This document shows, piece by piece, positions 8,457 through 15,325 of a DNA stretch of 35,453 bases. Source of the DNA: Corynebacterium sp. HMSC036D02 (GTDB lineage: Bacteria > Actinomycetota > Actinomycetes > Mycobacteriales > Mycobacteriaceae); assembly GCF_001836165.1 (NCBI RefSeq), contig NZ_KV827691.1, forward strand, positions 114,141 through 149,593. Reading direction: 5' to 3'. Within the stretch, counting starts at the first letter, position 1; each line of letters begins with the position of its first letter. The notes under the pieces are model-generated. The model had not been told where the DNA came from and made no database searches. It worked only from the letters and a program-made list of their open reading frames with translations. The position numbers and the translations under genes are program-made.

Positions 8457-8498
8457 TTCGGTTCACAGGTAATTCGGTCAACCCGTTTCGTCACCGAA
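8457..8498. promoter_or_regulatory. Array of three TTCGGT motifs upstream of pflB
   Basis: TTCGGT occurs at 8457-8462 and 8473-8478 on the + strand and inverted at 8493-8498, each followed by a similar C/A-rich end (TTCGGTTCAC, TTCGGTCAAC, TTCGGTGACG). They lie about 65-110 bp upstream of the pflB start. The spacing suggests an operator for the pfl operon; the regulator is unknown. Confidence 0.4.
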
Positions 8499-8540
8499 CC
8501 CCTCTCTGTAGCCCATAGTAGGGGTAAGGACGCATAACCT

Positions 8541-8556
8541 CATATCTGCAAATATG
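8541..8556. promoter_or_regulatory. 16-bp near-palindrome between pflB and the permease gene
   Basis: CATATCTGCAAATATG is symmetric except for one central pair. It is an AT-rich island in the 374-bp space between the divergent pfl operon and the permease. It could be an operator for either gene. A shorter perfect palindrome, ACCGTACGGT, follows at 8620-8629. Confidence 0.3.
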
Positions 8557-8765
8557 TGCCAAGCACCACCAAACGGGCTGGTTTAAGCACTGCACAGGTC
8601 AGCTCAGTCATAGGTAACGACCGTACGGTTGGAAGCGGGGGTAAAGCACCCCCTGACGTGGCCTTTCCCACACCTTTTGGGGCGAGCTCTTGGTGCGTGT
8701 CCTTGCGGCGCTCTATTGTTATGCGCAGTATCCTCGACTCGCTTTTTAGCAAGGAGCCTCCCCGC

Positions 8766-10688
8766 GTGTCCGACACCGCCGCTACAGCTAGCCCCGCCAC
8801 TCCCCCAACGCACCCCGTTGATGTTGTCCCGCCAGCGCCCAAGTTAGCGGCGCTCGGTCTCCAGCACGTTCTCGCTTTCTACGCTGGCGCGGTCATCGTC
8901 CCGCTGCTTATCGCGGGTTCGCTCGGGCTGGATGAGGCCACCACGATCCACCTCATCAACGCTGACCTGTTGACCTGTGGTCTGGCCACGTTGATCCAGG
9001 CGGTGGGCGTCGGCAAGCACATCGGCGTCCGGCTGCCCATCATCCAGGGCGTGACCACCACGGCGGTCAGCCCCATCATCGCCATTGGTATGAGCGCGGG
9101 CGACCAGCCGCTGCCCACGATTTATGGCGCAATTATTGCTGCCGGTATCTTTACCTTTTTCGCTGCGCCGGTCTTTGGACGCGTGCTCAAATACTTCCCG
9201 CCGATTGTCACCGGCACCGTGCTTCTGGTCATGGGTACGTCGCTGCTGGCGGTCTCAGCAAATGACTTTGTTAATTACGCTGACGGGGTGCCGGCCGCGC
9301 GTGACTTGCTCTATGGCTTCGGCACGCTGGCCATCATCATTGTTGTGCAGCGCTTCTTCCGCGGCTTCCTGGGCACGCTGTCTGTGTTGCTCGGTTTGGT
9401 CATTGGCACCGGCGTGGCCTTCCTATTGGGCGATACCTCCTTTGACGGCGTGCGCGAGGCCGATGCCATCGGTATGACTACCCCCTTCTACTTCGGTATG
9501 CCGAAGTTCGACATCATGGCGATTCTCTCCCTCATCATCGTCATGATCATCACCATGGTGGAAACCACCGGCGATGTCTTCGCTACCGGTGAGATTGTGA
9601 AGAAGCGCATCAAGCGCGATGACGTGGTGCGCGCCATTCGCGCCGATGGCCTCTCCACCACCCTGGGCGGCGTGATGAACTCCTTCCCCTACACCTGCTT
9701 CGCGCAAAACGTCGGCTTGGTTCGCCTCACCGGCGTGAAGTCCCGCTGGGTGGCTGTATCGGCAGCCGGTTTCATGATCATCCTGGGCCTGCTGCCCAAG
9801 GCCGCTGCCGTGGTGGCGGCTATCCCCTCCCCGGTGCTCGGCGGCGCATCCCTCGCACTCTTCGCCAACGTTGCCTGGGCCGGCCTGCAGACCATTGCGA
9901 AAGAAGACATCACCGACGGCCGCAACGCCGCCATCGTTACCACCGCGCTGGGGCTGGCCATGCTGGTCACCTTCAAGCCGGACGTCGCCACCGCCTTCCC
10001 GGAGTGGGCGCAGATCTTTGTCTCCTCCGGAATGTCCATCGGCGCGATTACGGCGATTCTCCTCAACTTGCTGTTCTTCCACGTCGGTGCGCAGTCGGGT
10101 GATGATGTCAGCCGCCTCGACGGCGCCGGCGTCTCCCTTAAGGAGCTCAACGAGATGGAGCGCGACAGCTTCGTCAGCGCCCTGCGCCCGCTCTTCAACA
10201 ACGAAACCTGGCCGCTTGAGGCCGCCTGGGAGCTACGTCCCTTCCAGGACGTCAGCCAGCTGCGGGAAGCAATCCAAGTTGCGGTACTCACCGCCCCGAG
10301 TGAGCAGCACCGTGCACTGATCCACGACTACCCGGCGATGGATGAGCTGCTGCTTGTCGACGCTGACTCGGCCGCCACCATCTCCGCCGACCGCGGTTCC
10401 TTGGCCCTGGATGACCTCGATGATGTCCAAACGCAGCAGCTTATCGACGTCTCACAGGCCTACCGCGAGCGCTTCGACATGCCTTTTGTGGCATACCTGG
10501 ACACCAACGACTCGGCCGACCGGGTTATCGATGCGGGCGTGCGCCGCCTGTCCAACTCGGATGAGCTGGAACAGCGCGTGGTCTTGAGCGAAATCATCGA
10601 GATTGCCAACGACCGCTTCGACATCCTCCTCGCGGACGCCAACCCGGTACGCGCTTATTGGGACCGCAAGTTCACGGAGGTGGAATGA
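8766..10688 (+). CDS. NCS2-family nucleobase permease fused to a UraD (OHCU decarboxylase)-like domain
   Basis: Predicted proton or sodium symporter for a purine (urate or xanthine) or uracil, joined to a soluble domain of urate breakdown. Residues about 30-440 form the NCS2 transporter: GLQHVLAFYAGAVIVPLLIA at the first membrane helix, many hydrophobic segments, and FAQNVGLVRLTGVKSR near the substrate site. Residues about 461-636 match OHCU decarboxylase: LNEMERDSFV, AAWELRPF, ALIHDYP, YRERFDMPFVAYL, EIIEIANDRF. In that family the catalytic His is in an HP motif and the Glu in an SxxEQ motif; here they read Tyr522-Pro and SAAT, so the domain may be inactive. GTG at 8766 has AAGGAG 9 nt upstream; upstream codons in frame lack a ribosome site. 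Confidence 0.85.
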   Translation: MSDTAATASPATPPTHPVDVVPPAPKLAALGLQHVLAFYAGAVIVPLLIAGSLGLDEATTIHLINADLLTCGLATLIQAVGVGKHIGVRLPIIQGVTTTAVSPIIAIGMSAGDQPLPTIYGAIIAAGIFTFFAAPVFGRVLKYFPPIVTGTVLLVMGTSLLAVSANDFVNYADGVPAARDLLYGFGTLAIIIVVQRFFRGFLGTLSVLLGLVIGTGVAFLLGDTSFDGVREADAIGMTTPFYFGMPKFDIMAILSLIIVMIITMVETTGDVFATGEIVKKRIKRDDVVRAIRADGLSTTLGGVMNSFPYTCFAQNVGLVRLTGVKSRWVAVSAAGFMIILGLLPKAAAVVAAIPSPVLGGASLALFANVAWAGLQTIAKEDITDGRNAAIVTTALGLAMLVTFKPDVATAFPEWAQIFVSSGMSIGAITAILLNLLFFHVGAQSGDDVSRLDGAGVSLKELNEMERDSFVSALRPLFNNETWPLEAAWELRPFQDVSQLREAIQVAVLTAPSEQHRALIHDYPAMDELLLVDADSAATISADRGSLALDDLDDVQTQQLIDVSQAYRERFDMPFVAYLDTNDSADRVIDAGVRRLSNSDELEQRVVLSEIIEIANDRFDILLADANPVRAYWDRKFTEVE

Positions 10689-10761
10689 ACATAGTTCATT
10701 CCACGTAAAGAGGACACTCGACGTTAAAAGGTTCATTCCACGTTAAAAGGTCACTCGACGT
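10681..10761. repeat. Palindromic and tandem repeat cluster between convergent genes
   Basis: A perfect 10-bp inverted repeat with a 3-nt loop (10681-10690 and 10694-10703) overlaps the permease stop codon. Its right arm starts a unit of 37 bp present twice: GTTCATTCCACGT at 10694 and 10731, CACTCGACGT at 10715 and 10752. The words are joined by CGTTAAAAGG linkers, giving four degenerate half-units of 17-20 bp. It may terminate transcription of the convergent genes or be an interspersed repeat. Confidence 0.75.
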
Positions 10762-10766
10762 GGGAT

Positions 10767-11372
10767 CTAGCTGAACTCCATGGTGACCTGGGCTTCGGAG
10801 TCCACTCCGCGAATGATGCCTTCATAAAAGCTGCGGGCTTGGTCTTGTAAGAGCTCGCGGTTGTCGTTGATGTCCTTGCGCTTCTTATCGGCGCTGAGGA
10901 CGTCCGACACCGTGGATGCGGCGTCGAGTGGCTGCGTGGTCCAGCTGAGAACTCCGTTGTTCTCCACGGCGGTCTTGAACTCCTCGTCGGTATGCCCAAT
11001 GAAGATAAAGTCCGGAATGTGGACCGTGTAGGAATGCTCGCCGGTTTCGGTGACGCGAACTTCCTTGCCTTCGATACCGAGCTTCGCTTTATAGGAATAC
11101 TGCACAAACTGGGTGCGGTCGGTCCACGGAACCTTCACACCAAATACCTGCCCAGCGGAGGATTTTTCCGCCAGCCCCTGGATACCCAGGCCCAGGAGCA
11201 CAACCTGCTCCTCGCGCTCGACCGCTTTGACCACCTGAGAGTTCGTGGACTGAACTGGGGCGCTATAAACCTCGTGCGGTTGGCGCACAGCGTAAACACC
11301 AAGCGCAGCGCAAGCCAAGGACAACAGCACCACGAGGGCGATGAGGGTCGTGCTGAGTTTTCGAGGAGACAT
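10767..11372 (-). CDS. Membrane-anchored protein, possibly DUF4230-like, function unknown
   Basis: A 201-residue protein with a short basic N terminus and one hydrophobic segment (about 8-27, STTLIALVVLLSLACAALGV) that anchors it or acts as a signal, leaving the rest outside. The exported part has a beta-rich stretch (VQYSYKAKLGIEGKEVRVTE, then YTVHIPDFIFIG) and a helical end with DNRELLQDQARSFYEGIIRG. The order (conduit-like beta region, then HIPD-type motif, then a helix) recalls DUF4230 proteins, but I could not confirm this. It converges on the permease fusion, with the repeat cluster between them. No operon partner is evident. Confidence 0.7.
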   Translation of the reverse strand: MSPRKLSTTLIALVVLLSLACAALGVYAVRQPHEVYSAPVQSTNSQVVKAVEREEQVVLLGLGIQGLAEKSSAGQVFGVKVPWTDRTQFVQYSYKAKLGIEGKEVRVTETGEHSYTVHIPDFIFIGHTDEEFKTAVENNGVLSWTTQPLDAASTVSDVLSADKKRKDINDNRELLQDQARSFYEGIIRGVDSEAQVTMEFS

Positions 11373-11431
11373 GAGTCTTAGCCCTTCGTGCGTAGTAGAG
11401 ATAGCTACGTTCCAGATTAGTCTCCGCAGCT

Positions 11432-11779
11432 TTAGTACACTTCGCCCGCAGCCACCGAGACGAGAGCCTGTTGCTCAGCGAAAGCAGCAAAAGCCATTAA
11501 CAGGGTGTCTATATGTGTGCGCAGGTGACGATCCATGACCACCGAGCCTGACTTCCGAAGGCGTTCTTCGGCGACTCCGTTGACGTCGCCAAGCACCAGC
11601 ACAACCTGGCCGGGAGGAACACCAGCGAATTCTGTGGCGTCGACAATCACGCCGTCGCACGCACGCGCTTCCACTTCGCTACCGATCCACCGGGTAGAAA
11701 CTCCTTGCGGTGCATAAGTGGCAATGTTCTCAGCGAGCCGCTTACTCATCATAAGCCCAAGGGTAATGGTCTTGCGCAT
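11432..11779 (-). CDS. Hypothetical protein divergent from a DeoR-family regulator
   Basis: Not recognised. A 115-residue, probably cytoplasmic protein starting MRKTITLGLMMSKRLAENIA. It has an alternating sheet/helix look (RACDGVIVDATEFAGVPPGQ, VVLVLGD), suggesting a small alpha/beta fold. Two ATGs are possible; the one at 11779 is chosen because AGGAAG lies 9 nt before it, while the ATG at 11788 is only 2 nt from that site. It is transcribed away from the DeoR-type regulator across a short intergenic region with an inverted repeat, so it is a likely target of that regulator. Confidence 0.65.
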   Translation of the reverse strand: MRKTITLGLMMSKRLAENIATYAPQGVSTRWIGSEVEARACDGVIVDATEFAGVPPGQVVLVLGDVNGVAEERLRKSGSVVMDRHLRTHIDTLLMAFAAFAEQQALVSVAAGEVY

Positions 11780-11844
11780 TTCAATCATCTTCCTTAATCC
11801 TGCATGACGTGGCTTTTTGCCTTGACAAGCTACAGATTAAAGAT

Positions 11845-11873
11845 TGAAACGCTCACTGTATATGGTCGTTTCA
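11845..11873. promoter_or_regulatory. Inverted repeat, candidate DeoR-family operator
   Basis: TGAAACG (11845-11851) and CGTTTCA (11867-11873) form a perfect 7-bp inverted repeat with a 15-nt spacer. It lies just upstream of the -10 element of the regulator gene and in the shared control region of the divergent hypothetical gene. Confidence 0.5.
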
Positions 11874-11879
11874 GTTCTA

Positions 11880-11885
11880 TACAAT
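11880..11885 (+). promoter_or_regulatory. -10 element of a probable leaderless transcript (deoR-type gene)
   Basis: TACAAT ends exactly 7 nt before the ATG at 11893, so transcription should begin at or next to the start codon. No usable ribosome binding site lies upstream. The -35 region is weak. Confidence 0.5.
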
Positions 11886-11892
11886 CAGGGGC

Positions 11893-12663
11893 ATGGACAA
11901 GGAAGAACGCCAACGCAGAATCATTTGGGCTGTTGACTCGGGAAGCAAAACGGTCAGCCAATTGCAAGAACTCACTGGGGCCTCCGCGGTTACCATCCGC
12001 CGAGATCTCACTGAGTTAGAAGAAGCTGGGGCCCTCACGCGCTTTCACGGCGGCGCTCGCCCCGCTGTGCGACGAGGCGCACGCTATCCCCTAGAGGTTC
12101 GCCGAAAAGAGGACCCCGCTGGAAAACGCGCTATTGCTGCCGAGGCAGCACGACTAGTCGAGCCCGGCTCCTGTGTTCTCATTGACTCGGGCACGACACC
12201 CACGGCCGTCGCCCGAAATCTCGCCGGCATGGACATCACGGCCCTAGCAATGTCCCTGTACGCGGGCGCGGCCTTAGCCAAAACACCCGGCTCCGACGTC
12301 ATAATTCCCGGCGGAACCGTCAATAGCGATGATCTTGCGGTGTACGGAGCAGAAGCTGTGGACACAGTGATGTCCATGCGCTTCGACCTAGCAATCGTGG
12401 GTATCTGCGCGTGTACTCCGTCGGTAGGTCTCATGTCCCCGAATCTCACCGAGGCCACCATTAAGCGGGCTTATTTCCAAGCAGCCAGGCGCGTCATCGT
12501 TGTCACCACACCAGAGAAGTTCACCCGCATGTCGGCCCACCGAGTGGCCGACTTTGACCAAGTTGACACGTTCATCACAACAAATGACCTATCCCCAGAG
12601 ATAGCTCAGGATGTAGTCGATTCCGGCGCCAACCTCATCATGGTGCCTGTGGAAGACTCCTAA
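11893..12663 (+). CDS. DeoR-family transcriptional regulator
   Basis: DNA-binding repressor or activator that responds to a phosphorylated sugar or similar metabolite. The 256 residues carry an N-terminal winged helix-turn-helix (about 5-57; KTVSQLQELTGASAVTIRRD, then LEEAGALTRFHGGA) and a C-terminal DeoR sensor domain with DSGTTPTAVARNLAG and the later DLAIVGICACTPSVGL. Length and motif order are usual for the family. It is divergent from the 115-residue hypothetical gene, with a candidate operator between them, so autoregulation is likely. Its last bases overlap the stop of the convergent membrane gene (shared CTAA). The effector is unknown, as no sugar enzyme lies beside it. Confidence 0.9.
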   Translation: MDKEERQRRIIWAVDSGSKTVSQLQELTGASAVTIRRDLTELEEAGALTRFHGGARPAVRRGARYPLEVRRKEDPAGKRAIAAEAARLVEPGSCVLIDSGTTPTAVARNLAGMDITALAMSLYAGAALAKTPGSDVIIPGGTVNSDDLAVYGAEAVDTVMSMRFDLAIVGICACTPSVGLMSPNLTEATIKRAYFQAARRVIVVTTPEKFTRMSAHRVADFDQVDTFITTNDLSPEIAQDVVDSGANLIMVPVEDS

Positions 12664-13016
12664 AGCTGGAACTGCTCTACAACTTCAGTGCGGCGCTTGT
12701 GCTCCATCCAGAAGGAGAGGAACGGAACAACACCGGCGAGCGCCGTGGTAAAGAGCTTGCCTACCGGCCACATGGCACGCGGGCCGAGGACCAAGATGGA
12801 CACGAGGTAGACCATGTAGGCCACGCCGTGCGCCTGGGCGATGAGCGTGGCCCACGACGGCATCTCCATGCCCACGCCGTACTGCAGGATCATGCGCGCG
12901 ACAAGAATCAGAAGAAAAATACCGGTAATCGTGGCGGCAATGGAAAAGAACTTCAGCGGGCCACGGATACGCGCTTGACGGTCGGGATGGACAGCGTTGT
13001 TCACTGAGTTGCTCAT
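12660..13016 (-). CDS. DUF3817 family integral membrane protein
   Basis: A 118-residue membrane protein of the actinobacterial DUF3817 type. It shows three hydrophobic segments: about 23-45 (FFSIAATITGIFLLILVARM), about 57-77 (AHGVAYMVYLVSILVLG) and about 84-104 (VGKLFTTALAGVVPFLSFWM), then EHKRR and a short polar tail. The WATLIAQAHGVAYMVY motif between segments is typical. Function is unknown. It overlaps the upstream membrane gene by 4 nt (ATGA), so the two are cotranscribed and translationally coupled. Confidence 0.85.
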   Translation of the reverse strand: MSNSVNNAVHPDRQARIRGPLKFFSIAATITGIFLLILVARMILQYGVGMEMPSWATLIAQAHGVAYMVYLVSILVLGPRAMWPVGKLFTTALAGVVPFLSFWMEHKRRTEVVEQFQL

Positions 13017-13441
13017 AAATTCTCCTCTTCGGTGCCGCGACGGCGGCGCTGCTTGTTCATAGCGTTGAAGGTTTCCACATCAACCTGTGGACGGGGCGGT
13101 AGAAAATCTTCGTCGATCTTGGTGACGGCTTGCTCCTTGGCCGCGCGCACGTCCTCAGCCTCATATTGGGCTGGCTCTTCTCCCCGCTCGAGAGCTTCGT
13201 TCTCGGCATCGATACGCTCATTCTCGTAGCGCAGTGCGGTGCGATATGCGTAAACAACAAAAACCGCGAACAGCGGCCATTGGAAGGCGTATCCCAAGTT
13301 CTGAAAGGTTCCCGAACCGGAGCGGAACCGAGTCCACTGCCAATAAGCAAGGAATAAAAAGAGCACGACGAAGAGCACAATGAGGGCGATGTGCCACCAT
13401 CGAACCTTCATCCGCTTTTTCGGTGCTGGGTTGGTGCTCAC
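13013..13441 (-). CDS. Small membrane protein of unknown function
   Basis: A 142-residue protein with two membrane segments (about 17-36, ALIVLFVVLFLFLAYWQW, and about 48-64, FQWPLFAVFVVYAY) and a long charged cytoplasmic tail rich in Glu and Arg that ends with RRRRGTEEENL. The start is uncertain: GTG at 13462 opens the frame, but GTG at 13441 has TAGGCT exactly 7 nt before it, fitting a leaderless start, and gives a normal N terminus (MSTNPAPKKRMKVRWWH). It forms an operon with the DUF3817 gene. Confidence 0.75.
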   Translation of the reverse strand: MSTNPAPKKRMKVRWWHIALIVLFVVLFLFLAYWQWTRFRSGSGTFQNLGYAFQWPLFAVFVVYAYRTALRYENERIDAENEALERGEEPAQYEAEDVRAAKEQAVTKIDEDFLPPRPQVDVETFNAMNKQRRRRGTEEENL

Positions 13442-13448
13442 CCTGAAC

Positions 13449-13454
13449 AGCCTA
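13449..13454 (-). promoter_or_regulatory. -10 element of a probable leaderless transcript (small membrane protein)
   Basis: TAGGCT on the minus strand ends 7 nt before the GTG at 13441. There is no good ribosome binding site, so a leaderless transcript is inferred. Confidence 0.4.
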
Positions 13455-13554
13455 CCCACCACGCCCAGAAAAGTGGATTTCCGTCTATGGCCTGCCGCCC
13501 TGTAGGCTAGTGAACGTTGCGCAGAGCCAAGAGTGCTCCGCAGCGACGAAACCC

Positions 13555-13636
13555 GCGCCCGTGGCGGAATTGGCAGACGCGCTAGATTTAGGTTCTAGTG
13601 TCTTATGACGTGTGAGTTCAAGTCTCACCGGGCGCA
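13555..13636 (+). tRNA. tRNA-Leu (anticodon UAG)
   Basis: An 82-nt cloverleaf: perfect 7-bp acceptor stem (GCGCCCG with CGGGCGC), D-arm with GGAATTGGCAGAC, anticodon stem CTAGA/TCTAG around the loop TTTAGGT, a long variable arm (TGTCTTATGACGT) of class II type, and T-arm GTGAG/CTCAC with TTCAAGT. The anticodon TAG decodes CUA, and CUN by wobble. The CCA end is not encoded. Confidence 0.95.
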
Positions 13637-13647
13637 CAATTTCAAAC

Positions 13648-13679
13648 CCCGCGCGAGTTTTCCGTGCGGGCTTTTCTTT
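13648..13679 (+). terminator. Intrinsic terminator after tRNA-Leu
   Basis: CCCGCGC (13648-13654) pairs with GTGCGGG (13664-13670), including one G-U pair, and is followed by CTTTTCTTT. Confidence 0.8.
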
Positions 13680-13695
13680 ACCCCAGCCCTGCGCC

Positions 13696-13813
13696 CAAAT
13701 GGTTTTAGTCATATGGTTCCCCTCATCGGGTTCCTCTGGGGGCAAAGAAACCAGCTGAAGCACCGCAGAAGGTTCGTTTGAGGGCAGGAGAACCATGTGA
13801 GTAGAACCAAGTG
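13696..13813. repeat. Long imperfect hairpin A behind tRNA-Leu
   Basis: Arms 13696-13722 and 13787-13813 match at 21 of 27 positions with two further G-U pairs. Each arm holds the word TGGTT twice, exactly 14 bp apart (13700 and 13714; inverted at 13791 and 13805). The 64-bp centre has further short complementary words. No ribosome site or convincing coding frame is seen; with hairpin B it fills the 290-bp space between the tRNA terminator and rdgB. Confidence 0.75.
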
Positions 13814-13816
13814 CGG

Positions 13817-13914
13817 AGGGACCAAAGTTAAGGGACCACCTGCGAGTCAGCTTCTGCGTTTCCCCAGGTGGTTTTCGCAGAATATGCGCAGATGGTCCTT
13901 CTAGTTTGGTCCCT
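13817..13914. repeat. Long imperfect hairpin B, tandem to hairpin A
   Basis: Arms 13817-13845 and 13885/13886-13914 match at about 23 of 29 positions. Each holds GGACCA/TGGTCC words 14 bp apart (13820 and 13834; 13893 and 13907). A second perfect 7-bp stem, TTCTGCG/CGCAGAA, lies inside (13852-13858 and 13876-13882). The arms resemble those of hairpin A. Confidence 0.75.
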
Positions 13915-13969
13915 CTCAACCAGCCCAGCTCGCGGATGCTGGGGCTAGCCGTCATGGCTCGGCGGATGC

Positions 13970-14581
13970 TTAGGCTTGGCCGGCGAGGGCCGCCAAAGGT
14001 TCGCGCAGCTGCGCCAGTGCGCGGCCGCGGTGCGAAACCGCATTCTTTTCCTCCGGGGACATCTCCGCGGCGGAGCGGGATTCGCCCTCGGGCTGGAAAA
14101 GCGGATCGTAGCCAAAGCCATTCTCGCCCTGCGGTGCGGTGAGCACGGCGCCGGGCCAACGGCCCTCCACCACATACTCCTGGCCATCCGGGGTCACCAG
14201 GGCGCAGACCGACACGAATGCCGCCGCGCGGCGCTCCGCGGGCACGTGGGACATCTGCCCCAGCAGCAACTGGTTGTTCGCTTCATCGTCGCCATGTCCG
14301 CCCGACCAGCGGGCCGAAAGCACGCCCGGCATGCCGTTGAGTTCTTCCACCGCGAGGCCGGAATCATCCGCAATCGTCGCTAGGCCGGTGTGCTTCACCC
14401 CGGCGCGCGCCTTGATCAACGCATTGTCGGCAAAGGTGCGACCGTCCTCCACGGGCTCCGGGTAAGCCTCCACCGCGGACAGGGGGAGCAACTCGATGCC
14501 CGCGATGCCGGCATCGGCGAGAATCTTTTCCAGTTCCTTGAGCTTCTTGGCATTATTCGAAGCGACGAGGAGCTTTACCAT
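13970..14581 (-). CDS. rdgB: RdgB/HAM1 family non-canonical purine NTP pyrophosphatase
   Basis: Hydrolyses dITP, ITP and XTP to the monophosphates, keeping deaminated purines out of DNA and RNA. The 203 residues carry the family signature: [15 protein letters not shown] near the start (substrate-binding loop, residues 7-21), [20 protein letters not shown] in the middle, and [13 protein letters not shown] then SHRGRAL near the end. Length is standard. It is the last gene of the long operon beginning at clpS and overlaps the end of rph by 7 nt. The rph-rdgB pairing is common in Actinobacteria. Confidence 0.96.
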   Translation of the reverse strand: MVKLLVASNNAKKLKELEKILADAGIAGIELLPLSAVEAYPEPVEDGRTFADNALIKARAGVKHTGLATIADDSGLAVEELNGMPGVLSARWSGGHGDDEANNQLLLGQMSHVPAERRAAAFVSVCALVTPDGQEYVVEGRWPGAVLTAPQGENGFGYDPLFQPEGESRSAAEMSPEEKNAVSHRGRALAQLREPLAALAGQA

Positions 14582-15303
14582 CCGAGGGCCGCCTTTTGAG
14601 CGTCGATAAGCTGGGCGCAGCCAGCCTGAGCCACATCCAACATGTCGTTGAGCTCCGCGCGGCCGAACAGACCGTGCTCGCCGGTGCCCTGAATCTCGAC
14701 GAAGTCTCCGCCCTCCTGCATCACCACGTTGAGATCAACCTCCGCGCGGGAGTCCTCCTCATAGGGCAGATCGAGGCACACGTGGCCATCGATGATGCCG
14801 ACGGAAACAGCAGCGATGGGATCCAGCAGCGGCTCGCCCGGGACGACACCTTCCTCCTTGAGGTAGGCAATCGCATCAGCCAGCGCCACATACGCGCCGG
14901 TGATCGACGCCGTGCGGGTACCGCCGTCTGCCTGCAGCACGTCGCAATCCAGCTGGATGGTGTTCTCCCCCAGCTCAGACAGGTCCACCGCTGCGCGCAG
15001 GCTGCGGCCCACCAGACGTGAAATCTCGTGGGTGCGGCCCTTGACCTTGCCCTTCATCGACTCGCGAGGCATGCGATCGTGGGTGGCCGAAGGCAACATC
15101 GCGTACTCAGCGGTCAACCAGCCCTCGCCGGAGTCCTTCTTGAAGCGCGGCACTCCGAATTCCACGGAAGCCGTACACATGACTCGGGTGTTGCCGAACT
15201 CCACCAAGACCGACCCGGCCGGGTTGGTGGTGAAGTTGCGGGTAATGCGAACGCTACGGAGTTGGTCGAGCGCGCGACCATCAGCACGAGTGAAATCAGT
15301 CAT
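14575..15303 (-). CDS. rph: Ribonuclease PH
   Basis: Phosphorolytic 3'-5' exoribonuclease that trims the 3' ends of tRNA precursors and other RNAs. The 242-residue protein begins [20 protein letters not shown] and shows the RNase PH fold motifs: [54 protein letters not shown] (phosphate site), and [18 protein letters not shown]. Further upstream codons in the same frame overlap the preceding gene and are not typical, so the ATG at 15303 is chosen. It lies 22 nt after the MBL hydrolase gene and overlaps rdgB. Confidence 0.97.
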   Translation of the reverse strand: MTDFTRADGRALDQLRSVRITRNFTTNPAGSVLVEFGNTRVMCTASVEFGVPRFKKDSGEGWLTAEYAMLPSATHDRMPRESMKGKVKGRTHEISRLVGRSLRAAVDLSELGENTIQLDCDVLQADGGTRTASITGAYVALADAIAYLKEEGVVPGEPLLDPIAAVSVGIIDGHVCLDLPYEEDSRAEVDLNVVMQEGGDFVEIQGTGEHGLFGRAELNDMLDVAQAGCAQLIDAQKAALGW

Positions 15304-15325
15304 GCCCACTACCCTACCGCGCGTA

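Noticed and set aside
8451..8467. GlxR/CRP site GTGA-N7-TCAC upstream of pflB
   Set aside because: The arms are symmetric, but the spacer is 7 nt, not the required 6, and the outer bases do not fit TGTGA/TCACA; the overlapping TTCGGT array explains the signal better.
8556..8765. Longer N terminus of the permease fusion
   Set aside because: No ribosome site precedes the upstream ATGs at 8556 or 8721, whereas AAGGAG lies 9 nt before GTG 8766.
13640..13969. Phage or genomic-island attachment site behind tRNA-Leu
   Set aside because: No integrase and no repeat of the tRNA 3' end was seen; the region is short and followed by the conserved rdgB-rph genes.
13485..14159. 224-codon open frame on the minus strand across tRNA-Leu
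   Set aside because: It translates the complement of the tRNA gene and the hairpin region; the VRLELTRHK-type peptide is a known artefact of tRNA-Leu genes.
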